Under the pieces are notes generated by a model. That model saw nothing but the letters and a program-made list of their open reading frames with translations, had not been told where the DNA came from and ran no database searches. From Spisula solida (lineage: Eukaryota; Mollusca; Bivalvia; Venerida; Mactridae), in contig OX365946.1 of assembly GCA_947247005.1 (NCBI GenBank), positions 45,906,734 to 45,970,733 of the forward strand: 64,000 nt of DNA, given 5' to 3'. Shown piece by piece: positions 1 through 10,477 of this stretch; positions within the stretch are counted from its first letter, which is position 1, and every line of letters begins with the position of its first letter. The translations under genes were made by a program, and so were the position numbers.

Positions 1-185
1 GTTTATAACAATGAGTTTTAGTGAACAATTATCATGACATGGTTTCATCTATTAAAAATGTTAATGTTAAACAAACGACACACTACTTTTTCAACGACTA
101 ACTGCTGTGACGGTATGTACGGCTTTTAACTGAACAGAAAAAGAAGCTCCAAGGCAAAAAAGAAAAAGCATTCCAGTAGTAGCCT

Positions 186-693
186 CCACTTCAGTGGGGG
201 CGACGATGAAAAGAGAAAAAAGTATCGGTGACATTATCTCCCCTTGTTTTAAACCTACGGAATATTCGAAAAAATCCGAATAGCTAGCACAGTCACGAAC
301 ACAGGATTTTACTTTTTGATACATGTCTTTTATAATTCTTAACAATTTACCTTGTATACCAGTTTTATATAGTTTCATCCATAATGCATTGCTATAAATA
401 GTATCAAAACATTTACGAAGATCAACAAAAACGCAATATAATCTCTTGTTTTCAGACAAATATTTTTGTACCATATTTGATAATATAAACAATGCATCAA
501 CGGTAGACCTTCCTTTACGAAACCCAAACTGTGCATCGGAAATTTTATCATTTGATTTGCAAAAAGATACAATTCTTTTGTTCAATATAGTAGTAAATAA
601 TTTTGACAGACAACTCACTAAAGTTATACCTCTATAATTGTTGACGTCATTTAAATCACCTTTTTTATGTAATGGAATTATTACACCTTCCAT
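186..693 (-). pseudogene. Truncated non-LTR retrotransposon reverse transcriptase fragment
   Basis: The minus-strand frame begins GVIIPLHKKGD and continues NNYRGITL, then AQFGFRKGRSTVDALF, FVDLRKCFDT and GLKQGEIMSPILFSLFI. These are the fingers/palm blocks of a LINE reverse transcriptase, including the first catalytic Asp region (VDLRKCFD). The match stops after SLFI near 186. The rest of the open frame down to 91 is unrelated sequence, so the FADD/YADD block and thumb are missing. Upstream endonuclease is also absent. It is a dead fragment truncated at both ends; the clade cannot be fixed from this piece. Confidence 0.85.
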
Positions 694-1270
694 CCAATAT
701 GGAAGTTAAATTTTGCGAAAATTTTTTTATGGAAGTTTAATTTTATATGTACATATGTGAGAAAGTTGACTTGGGTATATGTATGTATATGTGTGGGTGG
801 AAAGTTGAATATCTTGTAAAAGATGTGGGAGTATGGACCGGAAGATGTATGTGTATGCTTGTGCAGTAGTATGAGAGTTAAGGTGCATAAGTAAATGTGA
901 GTCTGTATATGCTATTAAAGTGAGTTTGTCTTGAAAATAATAAAAGTACAAAAGGGTGTTAATGTATATATGTAGGATATTTTAATTAGTACTATATGCT
1001 AAGTATATATGTATAGGTATAATTTGTATGTTGTTGTATGTATGCTAGATATAAAATGTATGTAAAAAATACGGGAAATGACGTGACGTCATGATACAGG
1101 AAATGACGTCACGTCATAACAACATTATAATATAAACAAGATGGATGTGACTTAAAAATAAGTAGAAGTAATTAAAAATTCCTGATGAAGAGCATGTGCT
1201 TGAAAATTTGATATAAGAGTCAGAGTTATTTATTTATCATATATTCTTTCCTATTGAGAGACAATACAAA
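694..1270. other. Non-coding AT-rich stretch with TATG-rich tract and CRE-like palindromes
   Basis: No gene is visible. About 760-1060 is rich in tatg/tgta steps (tgtatatgtatg type) and looks like decayed microsatellite. At 1078-1120 two tgacgtca octamers sit in an inverted arrangement (gacgtgacgtcat ... aaatgacgtcacgtc). This matches the cAMP-response-element core, but no gene start lies nearby. Confidence 0.5.
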
Positions 1271-1457
1271 ATTTAACATAAGCATTACTCCGACACCAAC
1301 GCTCGGGTGACTGTAATAGCTCCTCTTATTCTTTGACAAGTGGAGCTTAAAAGGGCAAATAATTTGAATCAATGCTTGATAGAGTTACCTACTCCTGTGT
1401 AGGGGTTGGGCTCAGGATGTTGATCAAGTATGCAAAGTATCAAAAAACAAGAGATGT

Positions 1458-2036
1458 TTGTAAACACATAATTGCCACCATGGCAGCCCAATAGTCATAA
1501 ACCATTTTAATAGTCAAAAATGGTGAAGGTCACAGTGACCTTGATCTTTGATCCACTGACCCCAAAATCAATAGGGTATGTCGGTCTGTCTGTCAGTCGT
1601 ATAAAATGGTTTCCATTCAATAACTCAAGAACACTTTGACCTTGGATCTTTAAACTTTACATGGAGGTCGGCCATCAATAGTAGATGACCCCTAAGAGGC
1701 ATGTAGAGAGTGTTCATATACAACATCCATGCAAGTATGAAAGCTTTGTAGCAAGCCTTATTAATGCTAGAAGAAACGGTCAATTTGGGTTAACCAAGAA
1801 TTTGGCCCTTCAATAAGTCTAAGTCCAAAATGAGGTCAAGGTGAAGGTCAAAATGAGGTCAGGTAATACAGGCGTATGGAGAGTGTTCGGATACAATATC
1901 CATGCAAGTATGGAAGCTTTGTAGCAAGCCATAATAATGTTAGAAGAAACTGTCAATTTGGGTTAACCAGGCTGGACGAATGGACGGACAGACAGGTGAA
2001 TCACTATATGCCTCCCCATCTATCGATAGGGGGCAT
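1458..2036. repeat. Dispersed bivalve-type repeat (TATGCCCCC family)
   Basis: The block starts near gccaccatggcagccc and ends at ctatcgatagggggcatt. It contains caaggtgaaggtcaaaatgagg and an internal duplication (the caagtatgaaagctttgtagcaagcc segment near 1730 recurs near 1905). It ends with a gacggacagacaggtgaatcac tail. Further copies lie at 4213-4336 plus 10019-10462, 13345-13770 and 15960-16240. No coding capacity is seen. Ends of the family are weakly complementary (TATGCCCCC and GGGGGCATA), as in a non-autonomous TIR element, but I could not define target duplications. Confidence 0.65.
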
Positions 2037-2259
2037 TAAACATTGAGAACACACTTTTTTAACACCCTCATTTCAGTTCCCATATATGTAACCATTTGCT
2101 AGTGTGGTGTGATGTCACTGGTTATTTGTGCAACATCTTTTGGGGCAGTTGCGATAGCCAAGCGGTCTGATGCATTTGTTCTTTGTGCATTGCTTGGCAA
2201 TGGTGCCTTAAAGTATACGTTTGAACTGCAAACTATTGATCACCTCTGATAATGGGGTT

Positions 2260-3300
2260 GGCTTATCAACAGTGATGACATTTAGTGGTCACCAACCTAA
2301 TTATTAACAGTAATGGCGTTTAGTGGTCATAAACCACTCTTTCTACAGTGATGACATTTAGTGGTCACAAACCACTCGATCTACAGTGATGACATTTTGT
2401 GGTCACACACCTAACTATCTACAGTGATGACATTTAGTGGTCACACACCTAATTTCTACAGTGATGACATTTAGTGGTCACAAACCTAACTATCCACAGA
2501 GATGGCATTTAGTGGTCACAAACCACTCTATCTACAGTGATGACATTTAGTGGTCACACACCTAACTATCTACAGTGATGACATTTAGTGGCCACAAACC
2601 ACACGATCTACAGTGATGACATTTAGTGGTCACAAACCACTCTAACTAAAGTGATGACATTTAGTGGTCACACACCTAACTATCATCAGTGATGACATTT
2701 AGTGGTCACACACCTAACTATCCACAGAGATGGCATTTAGTGGTCACAAACCACTCTATCTATAGTGATGACATTTAGTGGTCACAAACCACACTATCTA
2801 CAGTGATGACATTTAGTGGCCACAAACCACACGGTCTACGGTGATGACATTTAGTGGACACAAACCTAACTATCTAAAGTGATGACATTTAGTGGTCACA
2901 CACCTAACTATCTTAGTGATGACATTTAGTGGCCACAAACCACACGGTGATGACATTTAGTGGAAACACACTTAACTATCTAAAGTGATGACATTTAGTG
3001 GTCACAAACCTCACTATCTACAGTGATGACATTTAGTTGTCACACACCTAACTATCTACAGTGATGGCATTTAGTGGTCACAAACCTTACTATCTACAGT
3101 GATCACATTTAGTGGTCAGAAACCTTACTATCTTCAGTGATGACATTTAGTGGTCACATACTTAACTATCAACAGTGATGACATTTAGTGGTCACAAACC
3201 TAACTATCTACAGTAATGACATTTAGTGGTCACAAACCTAACTATCTACAGTGATCACATTTAGTGGTCACCAACCTTACTATCTACAGTGATGACATTT
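2260..3300. repeat. 38-bp minisatellite
   Basis: About 27 tandem copies of a unit close to 38 bp whose core is gtgatgacatttagtggtca followed by a variable cacacctaactatctaca or caaaccactctatctaca. Copies differ by small deletions (for example the short units near 2935-2960) and base changes. No long open frame persists through it. Non-coding. Confidence 0.9.
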
Positions 3301-4040
3301 GAAAAAGAAATTAAAAGAATAGTAAAACTTCTTTAACAGTTTAAGTTTTTAATATTGAAAATATAACAATACATGCCAGTACTTTTAAATAAAATCTAAC
3401 AACATGTACAATAACAACACATGATTGATTAGCATTATGAAAACATACACATGTCATAAACTTATGCATCCAATGCTACTAGCCTTCAATACTTTGGGCT
3501 CAACAGGTCTATCACTAAATGTATACAATGTTTTATTAAAACAAATGCTTATTTATCGTTTAAAACATTTATTTATTAAAAACAATACATTATTTATCAT
3601 AAAGCCTCTGGCTTTACATGTATATGAATAGCATGTTATTCAAAATCTTAACTCAACATGACACTTTTTAAAAGACGAAAAAATACGTCACCGGTCCGTC
3701 CCACACTGGCTACTATCCACAACCATTCAGCATTGATCATAGTTATTCAAGCCCTCGAATAGAGCACATGTCTTTGAGTGTGAACATTTTTCAGTAAGTT
3801 TTTAGCACATTTATAGTTATTTGAATATTTTGGTTTGTGTTTGCCGTGTTACAGTCAGCTTTAGTTAGTTTTATTAAATATCTTGCCGTGTTACGGCGAT
3901 ATTTATTTGTTTTGTTCGAAAAGCATTGTTTTTCGGTGTTTTAGTTTCGTGTTACGAACATAGGCCTTACTGTCAAGTCTCGTGTTACGAGCATTTTTGC
4001 CGTTTTACGGTTTTTTATATCATTTTATACTATTTGAAAC
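3301..4040. other. Non-coding stretch upstream of the DIRS-like gag start
   Basis: AT-rich with no recognised gene to about 3660. From 3770 to 4010 the sequence carries repeated short words (cgtgttacg at about 3845, 3889, 3947 and 3981) in a leader-like region that runs directly into the ATG at 4041, so it is probably the 5' part of the decayed DIRS-like element. Confidence 0.4.
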
Positions 4041-4212
4041 ATGGACGAGGAAGATGTCCTTAGCATCTTTCAAGACGAATATCAGTCCTCGTTCTCGGGG
4101 TTCTCGGATGACGAGAATTTACCACAAGGTTGGTGCAGAGGTCACCATTGACAATGAATTTTGTAATTCTGTAGGCTTTTCGCCTCAACTTAAATCCAAG
4201 AAGAGATATTTG
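4041..4212 (+). pseudogene. DIRS-like retroelement gag, N-terminal fragment
   Basis: ATG at 4041 opens an acidic N-terminus (MDEEDVLSIFQDEYQSSFSG, then FSDDENLPQ) that stops at 4151; the neighbouring frame continues the reading to about 4212. I infer it is the start of the same DIRS-like gag whose middle and C-terminus reappear at 10478-11561, because the dispersed repeat and the LINE lie exactly between the two parts. Broken by frameshift and insertion. Confidence 0.5.
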
Positions 4213-4336
4213 TAAATCATGTATGCCCCCATGGCAGCCCAATAGTCAGAAATGGTGAAAGTCAGTGACCTTGACCTTTGACCTCAAAATCAATAGGGGT
4301 CATCTACTGTTGCTGTCCAACCTCAATGTAAAGTTT
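4213..4336 (+). repeat. Left part of dispersed repeat interrupted by the LINE
   Basis: This is the first part of the TATGCCCCC-family repeat, running to cctcaatgtaaagttt. An uninterrupted copy of the same sentence at 10321-10399 reads on from ccatgtaaagttt to gaagatcctaggtc. Here the continuation is found only after the LINE, at about 10045. Confidence 0.75.
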
Positions 4337-4604
4337 ATAATAATAATAATAAAGACTTTATTTAATGAGGCAACACAGTTGGCAAAGCCAGTCTTACCTG
4401 TGAGCCTCAATACATATGTACATACAATTTACAACAAATGTGAACAAATATAACATATTAGATGTAACAGCAGTGCGTTAATTAAGCTACTAAAACATAT
4501 CAAAAGAAAGCTAGACCAACAATTTATAGTACAGTTCAGTGAAATTGAACTATAAAACAAAGAATAAAATTACATTTATATACATATTAAGTGACGCAAG
4601 AATT

Positions 4605-6776
4605 TTACATGTTTAACAAGTTTTTCCCACTAGAGAACCACCATTTAAGGTATGATGACTTAAAGATTGCCAAGCTTTCTGATTGTTTTATGTGTAGTGG
4701 TATAGTGTTCCAGAGTTTGGGACCTGAATAAGCAAGAGTTTTCCTAAAAAATTCTAGTCTTGGTTTTGGGACCTTAAGGGATTGTTGAGTGTGGGATCTT
4801 AGTGAATGATTATTTGAGAATGTGAATAAATTTGACATGTATTCAGGAAAGAGATTGTTAATAGATTTGTAAACAAAAATGGCTTTTTTGAAATAGATTC
4901 TTTCATGTATAGTCATCCACTTGAGTTCTTGAAAGAGATCGTGTGATGGAGTGTCTATGTCCTTGTCTAGTATAATACGAGCAGCTCTTTTCTGAAATTT
5001 GTACAGGGTATTGAGAAGCTCATTATTACAATTTCCCCAAATGGTACAGCAGTAGTCAATATGGGGTAAGATGTATGCATTGAAGAAGAGGATTCTCATG
5101 TGTTTCTTTAGAAAGGATTTTATTCTGAGAAGATAGAGTAAAGAATTGCATTTCTTAAGCAGATGTTCAACCTGTGTTTGCCAGTTAAGTTTATGATCAA
5201 CATGAACTCCTAACAATTTTTCTATCTCCGAAAATCCTATTACTTGGTTTTGCATTGTTAGGGTGAACTCACTGCTGGTTTTAAGAAAGTTATAGATTGT
5301 ATTTGAAGGTGAAATTATCATGGCTTTGGTTTTTTGGGGGTTAGGCAACATTGAATTTCGTGAACACCAGTCATTGATAATAGTTATACTTTGTTGCAGT
5401 GAGTTATATACTTCTGGTAGTGATTGTTCAAAAGCAGTGACAGTAGTGTCATCGGCAAACATGTCAGTAGATGTATTTTTGAGGTGTAGTGGTAGATCAT
5501 TTATGTAGAGTATAAACAATATGGGGCCCAAAATAGACCCCTGAGGAACTCCAGATGCTATAGCTCGTGATCCTGATAGTTTTCCCGAAATGGAAACTTG
5601 CTGAGTTCTGTCTGATAGGTACGATGTGAACCAGGCAAGTGTTTTCTCATCAAATTTATATTCTTTCATTTTATCTAACAGTATTGAATGATTGAGTAAG
5701 TCGAATGCTTTTGTGAGATCAAGGAACACTGTCCCAACAATTTTGTTGTCATTTATAGCTGATATCCACGAATCAATGATTGAGGTAAGAGCTGTTTCAC
5801 ATGAGTGTTTTGATCGAAATCCTGATTGTGTGCTATGTATCAAAGAATGTGTTTCAATGTAGGTTTTCAAATTATCACTAACATGTTTTTCAAGTATTTT
5901 AGACAGTACTGGAAGAATTGAGATTGGACGATAGTTGTTAGCATCTGATTTTGATCCTTTTTTGAAAATTGGTACAACCTTTGCTTTTTTGAAGAGGTTC
6001 GGGAACCTTGCAGACGAGATACTTTTATTGAATATATTAGTTAGTGGTCTTGCTATGATTTCTGCTGATAATTTGAGAAATTTAACACCAATTCCATCTA
6101 AGCCTGTGGCTTTGTTACAGTCCATAGATTTAAGTTGTTTTAGAATGAAACTCTCCTTAATTAATGGGATGTGAAATGAAGTTGTTGGTGAAATGCGATC
6201 TTTGATGAATTCACTTAAAATAGTCTTATCATCTTGTGAGATGGTATCACAGTGATGTGGTGCTTTATTGAATATATTTGCAAAAAAGTCATTGAAATAC
6301 TCTGCGGTTGTATCAGCATCTTGAATAGGCTTTCCTGATTCATCGACAATTAAGTGACTTTGATGTTTACTTGATTTTCCTGATAGATCTTTTAAATTCT
6401 TCCAAATTTGTCTTGGGTTTTGTTGGTTATTATTAATAGATTCGGAATAAAAGGATTTTTTTGCTTCTTTGATTAGAGATTGAGTTTTATTTCTCCAATA
6501 TCTAAAATTTTCAGTATTATTTGATTGTTTGGCTTTGTCTCTATGTTTCATTGCATTTGTTATATTAGGATTAAACCAGTCTGGTAAATTTTTGTGTTTT
6601 ACTCTTTTTTGCTTAAGTGGAGCATGTAGATTTAGTACATTACTATATAGTTTGATAAAACTATCAAGTGCATCGTCAGTGTCATCGAAGATGTCAAGTA
6701 TTGACCATGGTTGTGTCTCAAGAGAGCATAAGAAATCAGTTTCATTGAAGTTTTTTACATTTCTGTAGTTAATCAA
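4605..6776 (-). CDS. LINE ORF2, reverse transcriptase part
   Basis: 723 codons open. It reverse-transcribes element RNA at the nicked target. Visible RT blocks in order: NKATGLDGIGVKFLK, VVPIFKKGSKSDANNYRPIS, STQSGFRSKHSCETAL, VFLDLTKAFDLLNH (first catalytic Asp), SGVPQGSILGPILF, and DMFADDTT (catalytic FADD). The thumb and a C-terminal region follow, with LLGVHVDHKLNW, PHIDYCCTIWG and the terminal FRKTLAYSGPKLWNTIP block typical of CR1/L2. The ATG at 6776 is only the first Met after the break; the same frame extends upstream through LSDHYPVCFTRK, the last motif of the endonuclease. No stop or shift is seen inside the RT itself. Confidence 0.9.
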   Translation of the reverse strand: MINYRNVKNFNETDFLCSLETQPWSILDIFDDTDDALDSFIKLYSNVLNLHAPLKQKRVKHKNLPDWFNPNITNAMKHRDKAKQSNNTENFRYWRNKTQSLIKEAKKSFYSESINNNQQNPRQIWKNLKDLSGKSSKHQSHLIVDESGKPIQDADTTAEYFNDFFANIFNKAPHHCDTISQDDKTILSEFIKDRISPTTSFHIPLIKESFILKQLKSMDCNKATGLDGIGVKFLKLSAEIIARPLTNIFNKSISSARFPNLFKKAKVVPIFKKGSKSDANNYRPISILPVLSKILEKHVSDNLKTYIETHSLIHSTQSGFRSKHSCETALTSIIDSWISAINDNKIVGTVFLDLTKAFDLLNHSILLDKMKEYKFDEKTLAWFTSYLSDRTQQVSISGKLSGSRAIASGVPQGSILGPILFILYINDLPLHLKNTSTDMFADDTTVTAFEQSLPEVYNSLQQSITIINDWCSRNSMLPNPQKTKAMIISPSNTIYNFLKTSSEFTLTMQNQVIGFSEIEKLLGVHVDHKLNWQTQVEHLLKKCNSLLYLLRIKSFLKKHMRILFFNAYILPHIDYCCTIWGNCNNELLNTLYKFQKRAARIILDKDIDTPSHDLFQELKWMTIHERIYFKKAIFVYKSINNLFPEYMSNLFTFSNNHSLRSHTQQSLKVPKPRLEFFRKTLAYSGPKLWNTIPLHIKQSESLAIFKSSYLKWWFSSGKNLLNM

Positions 6777-6808
6777 ATTATGTGATGGACCATTATCCTT
6801 CTGTGATG

Positions 6809-7504
6809 TTAATTTGCGTGTAAAACAGACTGGGTAGTGATCACTGAGTGCAATGAAAAGGAATTAATTGTATTGTTCCACACTGAATTAGAGTCCAATA
6901 ATAATGAATTGTAGTTAAAATCACCAGTTAAAATGATTTCCTTGTTTTCTGTATACAGTTTTTCTAACTTTTTTTCAAATTCATAGTTCCAGTCACTTTT
7001 TGATGAAGGGGGTCTGTAGATATATCCAAAGACTATAGGTTTTTGCTTTGAGCATCGCATTTCAAGCCAAATGGCTTCTATGTCATCACTAGCTAGGTCC
7101 TCTCTTTGCACACAGTGATATTTAGATTTTACATAAACCACTATACCCCCTCCATTTGTCTGTCTATCTCTCCGAAACATGTTATAATTATTCAGTTGAA
7201 ATTCACTGTCATCAAAATTATCATTTAAGAATGTTTCACACAAACAAAGTATATCGATTTCTTCATGATTATGTAGTATGATTTTTATCTGGTCAAATTT
7301 TGGATATAGATAATGAATATTTAAATGAAAGATGTTTAAGCCTCGTTTATTGAAGAATTCAGTGTTTGTTGCGTTGATTCCTGGGGTTAGTATCGAGGTG
7401 GTAGGGGTGGTGGACACATCATTGCTAAGGATGGTGGAAGGCCCCACATCATTGCTGGGTGCGGTGGTTGGGGTCCGTATGGTCTGTGTCCGTGGCGTTT
7501 CCAA
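6809..7504 (-). pseudogene. LINE ORF2, apurinic-like endonuclease part (internally deleted)
   Basis: The frame from 7504 shows the APE-type endonuclease: NIFHLNIHYLYPKFDQ, EIDILCLCETFLND (catalytic Glu), NGGGIVVYVKS, GYIYRPPS and ILTGDFNYN (catalytic Asp/Asn). It then hits a stop at 6809. The final endonuclease motif, SDHYPV, is present one frame over at about 6830-6850, fused almost directly to the sequence after INSF. In intact relatives some 40 residues with a TLIDHIY-like block normally lie between. An out-of-frame deletion near 6855 is the simplest reading. It overlaps the 3' end of ORF1 by 118 nt in another frame. Confidence 0.8.
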
Positions 7505-9867
7505 AGAACATGGCCGGGTGGTCCCCGGGGTGTCGAGGCCATGCGAAAATTTTCAGATTTATGGCCAGCTGTATATTTTCTTGGCAACTGAGTTTGGTGT
7601 GGAGATGTGTTGTTGACATGTATGTTGAACACCTCCCTGATAGTAGACTTGAGGTTTCTTGCAAATACAGCAATTCCTAAATCACTCAAGTGGACCTCGT
7701 TAGTGTACAAATCTTTATTTACGGATCCGTTTTTCTGGAATGACGCAGTGTGGTCTATGAAAGTAAAGCCAGATTCTGTACAGAAGCTGTTCAATACTTT
7801 GTTTGCTTCCTCAATTGTTGTTGCATGCTGTGTGTTAGATTTCATTGGAAGGATTGAAGAGACTATGAGTTTTGCTGCTGGGTTTGTCTCCTTCAGATGT
7901 TTCGTGAGCTCATCAATCTGTTCTCTGATCTCTGAGGATGAATCTCCATGTGAGATATTGTTAATTCCAGCATGTATCAAGTATGCCTCTGATTGATTAA
8001 AACCAGACACATACTTGCTATGATTTTGCACTTTTATATTGATGTCTCTAATCTCTGCACCCCCATGCGATCTTATTTGCACATCTGTTTTGTTGGTGCT
8101 CATCTTGTCTAATCGTAGTTTCCTAGTAACAGAGTCGCCACAGATGAAAACATTTGTTTTTCTGTTTTCTTCGTATTTTGAGTACTGGTTTGTTTTAGAG
8201 CCAGTGTTACTTGAGATGGTTTCCTTTACTGTGTTGTTATTACCAGTATTCTGGTCAGTGCTTTGCAGTTGTGGTTTACAAGAATTCATTTTCAGTTGTT
8301 CTAGTTGATTTTGTACTGATTTAAGCTCCTCATTGTATTTCTGTTGTTGTATCCTCAGTATCTGGATTTCAGTTTTTGAAGCTGTTGTTTCCCTGGTTTC
8401 ATGTAGTTGAGATACTTGCAATTGTAACGCTGCAACTTCATCTTTTACTGACTCAAGGTCTGATTTCATGTCTGCTGATTTTTCGTTTTGCTGTGATAGG
8501 GTAACAGCATTTTCAAAGTGCATTTTCTTTTCTTGTTGAAGCTGCTGTTTAAGTTTAGAGAGTTCTTCTTCTTGAATGATGCAGGTTCCATTCTTTTCAG
8601 TCAACTTGTTTTCAAGAGACGAGATGTGTTTTCTTTGCTCAGAGCACTTTTTCTTTAAGTTTTCAGAAATATCTAATTGTTGTCCGAGTTGTGTTGCTTG
8701 ATGGTCAGTTTTGAGACTTAGATCATTAATTTCAGTCTGAAGTTCTTTGTTTTCAGACTTTAGGGTTTCAGTCAGATTACGGAGTATTGTAATTCGTTTT
8801 GTTTGCAAATCATCTTTAACTTGCATTGTGCCTACGCATTTGTCTATATATTGGGTTTTGGTCATCTTATCACCTTTTTGCTCTGAAGGTATATTTTCAA
8901 ATTGTTCATCTCTACTTTCTTCCTCTTGGTCCATGAAGGAAGTATCTTTGGTGCGTTGCTCTTGACAAGACAATACATCTGGTTGAGCGTTGGTGGTTTT
9001 TAATGGTGTTACTTTATTTTCCACCGACTCAGTTGATATGTTAAACACTGCTGATGCTTTCTTTATACTTTTTGGTTTGTTTTCATAAACACACTTTTCA
9101 ATTTGCTTTGGAAATGTTTGTGATGAAGATTCTAGATTGTAATTGCTTGAATCATCCTCATTAAGTGAACTGGTTCCTGCAGTTGATACTGGTGTAGAGT
9201 GCTTATCATGTATGTCTGACATATTAAAGCTGTGTCCAAAATTGTCAGGGGTGGAGTTGGTGATTGAGGATAAATTCAGCCTCTTTTTTAGATAATGTTT
9301 GAAACCTTTTGATTTTTTCTGTTCTTTTGGGGTGATGAAATATCTTGCTGGTTGTCTGATTTTTCTAGATGAATTTGTGGCTTCTGTTGATGTCACTGTT
9401 GCTTCAGTAATTTGTAATTTTTCACTAGTTGTTTCAGAACAAAGTTCAGATGCTGAGAACGCTTGCGGTTGTGGGTTATTTTCAGTTTGTGTTGAGCAAG
9501 AGGGCATTTGTCTAGCAAGGTGTTTGAATATTTCCTCTGTCCAAATCCTGCAGCCTGACCCCTGTATCAACACTGTCAATGTGTCATACACTGTGATTAC
9601 GACTTTCATAGAATTTATTTCTGTGGTCGTTCTCAGACCAGTTTGTTCTTTGTTTGGTATAAAGGAGTATTTTTCTTGAAGTAATTTTAGCATTTCTGCA
9701 CAAATGTCTTTCTTATAAAATCGAATTGATACGTTGTCACTTGTTTCACTCATATAAATGTCATAATGACAGCTTGTAGCTGGCTCCACGAAGGAGAATC
9801 CTTCAAACTCAGTTGTGTTCATTGTTTGATCCATTATCACTTTTGATAGGTTGACAGTTAAATCCAT
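7387..9867 (-). CDS. LINE ORF1 with coiled coil and SGNH esterase domain
   Basis: 826 codons, intact. The N-terminal domain contains MKVVITVYDTLTVLIQGSG (about residues 90-108). A Ser/Thr-rich linker follows, then a long coiled coil (about 350-550, for example LKSENKELQTEINDLSLK). An SGNH-hydrolase/esterase domain starts near residue 570: FICGDSVTRKL (nucleophile Ser in GDS), HAGINNISHGD (oxyanion Asn region) and DLYTNEVHLSDLG (Asp and His of the triad). The tail is Pro-rich and ends in PPPLPPRY. Esterase-type ORF1 proteins are known from CR1/L2-clade LINEs and are thought to bind RNA or lipid in the RNP. The ATG at 9867 is the first in frame, about 145 nt from the inferred 5' end of the element. 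Confidence 0.9.
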   Translation of the reverse strand: MDLTVNLSKVIMDQTMNTTEFEGFSFVEPATSCHYDIYMSETSDNVSIRFYKKDICAEMLKLLQEKYSFIPNKEQTGLRTTTEINSMKVVITVYDTLTVLIQGSGCRIWTEEIFKHLARQMPSCSTQTENNPQPQAFSASELCSETTSEKLQITEATVTSTEATNSSRKIRQPARYFITPKEQKKSKGFKHYLKKRLNLSSITNSTPDNFGHSFNMSDIHDKHSTPVSTAGTSSLNEDDSSNYNLESSSQTFPKQIEKCVYENKPKSIKKASAVFNISTESVENKVTPLKTTNAQPDVLSCQEQRTKDTSFMDQEEESRDEQFENIPSEQKGDKMTKTQYIDKCVGTMQVKDDLQTKRITILRNLTETLKSENKELQTEINDLSLKTDHQATQLGQQLDISENLKKKCSEQRKHISSLENKLTEKNGTCIIQEEELSKLKQQLQQEKKMHFENAVTLSQQNEKSADMKSDLESVKDEVAALQLQVSQLHETRETTASKTEIQILRIQQQKYNEELKSVQNQLEQLKMNSCKPQLQSTDQNTGNNNTVKETISSNTGSKTNQYSKYEENRKTNVFICGDSVTRKLRLDKMSTNKTDVQIRSHGGAEIRDINIKVQNHSKYVSGFNQSEAYLIHAGINNISHGDSSSEIREQIDELTKHLKETNPAAKLIVSSILPMKSNTQHATTIEEANKVLNSFCTESGFTFIDHTASFQKNGSVNKDLYTNEVHLSDLGIAVFARNLKSTIREVFNIHVNNTSPHQTQLPRKYTAGHKSENFRMASTPRGPPGHVLWKRHGHRPYGPQPPHPAMMWGLPPSLAMMCPPPLPPRY

Positions 9868-10018
9868 GTAGACAATAAGAATGAGTTTTGGGGTATCTGT
9901 TTGATACCTGTGAAATGTTCAGCCAGAAGGCAATTGAATAGTTTTTATTGCATAATTCTCATTGATCACAGTGAAAATGTAAGTCAATTTTTTGTACTTG
10001 TCACACACACAAAAGTTT

Positions 10019-10462
10019 CAAATGCCCTGAGGAAAGCAGCTGAAGATCCTGGGTCAAAGCGTGCTCGAGTTATTGAACGGAAACCATTTAAATAGTCAGA
10101 AATGGTAAAGGTCACCGTGACCTTGCTCTTTCACCTACTGACCTCAAAATCAATAGGGATCATCTGCTTTTGCTGACCATCCTCCATATAAAGTTTGAAG
10201 ATCCTAGTTCGAAGCGATCTTGCGTTATTGAACGGACACCATTTAAAGAGTCAGAAATAGTAAAGGTCACAGTGACCTTGACCTTTGACCTACTGACCTC
10301 AAAATCAATAAGGGTCATCTAATGTTGCTGACCAACCTCCATGTAAAGTTTGAAGATCCTAGGTCAAAGCGTTCTTGAGTTATTGAACAGAAACCATTTT
10401 ATACGACAGACAGACCGACATGTGCAAAGCAATATACCCCCTGACATCAAAGATGGGGGGGC
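10019..10462 (+). repeat. Right part of dispersed repeat interrupted by the LINE
   Basis: It resumes at gaagatcctgggtcaaagcg (about 10045) and contains two head-to-tail subunits (10094 and 10250) with agtcagaaat and tgacctactgacctcaaaatc. It ends in a cagaccgacatgtg tail and gatgggggggcataaaa. Together with 4213-4336 it forms one copy. Confidence 0.75.
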
Positions 10463-10477
10463 ATAAAAATAAAGGCA

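Larger units (their letters stand above)
4337..10011 (-). mobile_element. Near full-length CR1/L2-type LINE
   Basis: A 5.7-kb non-LTR retrotransposon, read right to left: 5' end near 10011, ORF1 at 9867-7387, ORF2 from about 7504 to 4605, a short 3' UTR, and a 3' terminus made of an ataataataataata repeat (4337-4352). Short tandem repeats at the 3' end are usual for CR1/L2 elements. aaagttt occurs at both borders (4330-4336 and 10012-10018) and may be the target-site duplication. Outside it, the flanks rejoin into one dispersed repeat. ORF1 is intact over 826 codons and the RT frame over 723 codons, so insertion is recent on the scale of its neighbours, but the endonuclease carries an internal deletion. 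Confidence 0.85.

Noticed and set aside
2140..2225. A tRNA-Leu/Ser-like gene (gatagccaagcggtctgatg)
   Set aside because: Only an A-box-like word is present; no B box or acceptor pairing was found.
2260..3300. A CRISPR-like array
   Set aside because: The units are directly tandem with no unique spacers, and the genome is eukaryotic; it is a minisatellite.
7332..9679. Plus-strand frames opposite the LINE ORF1
   Set aside because: Antisense shadows of an intact 826-codon ORF.
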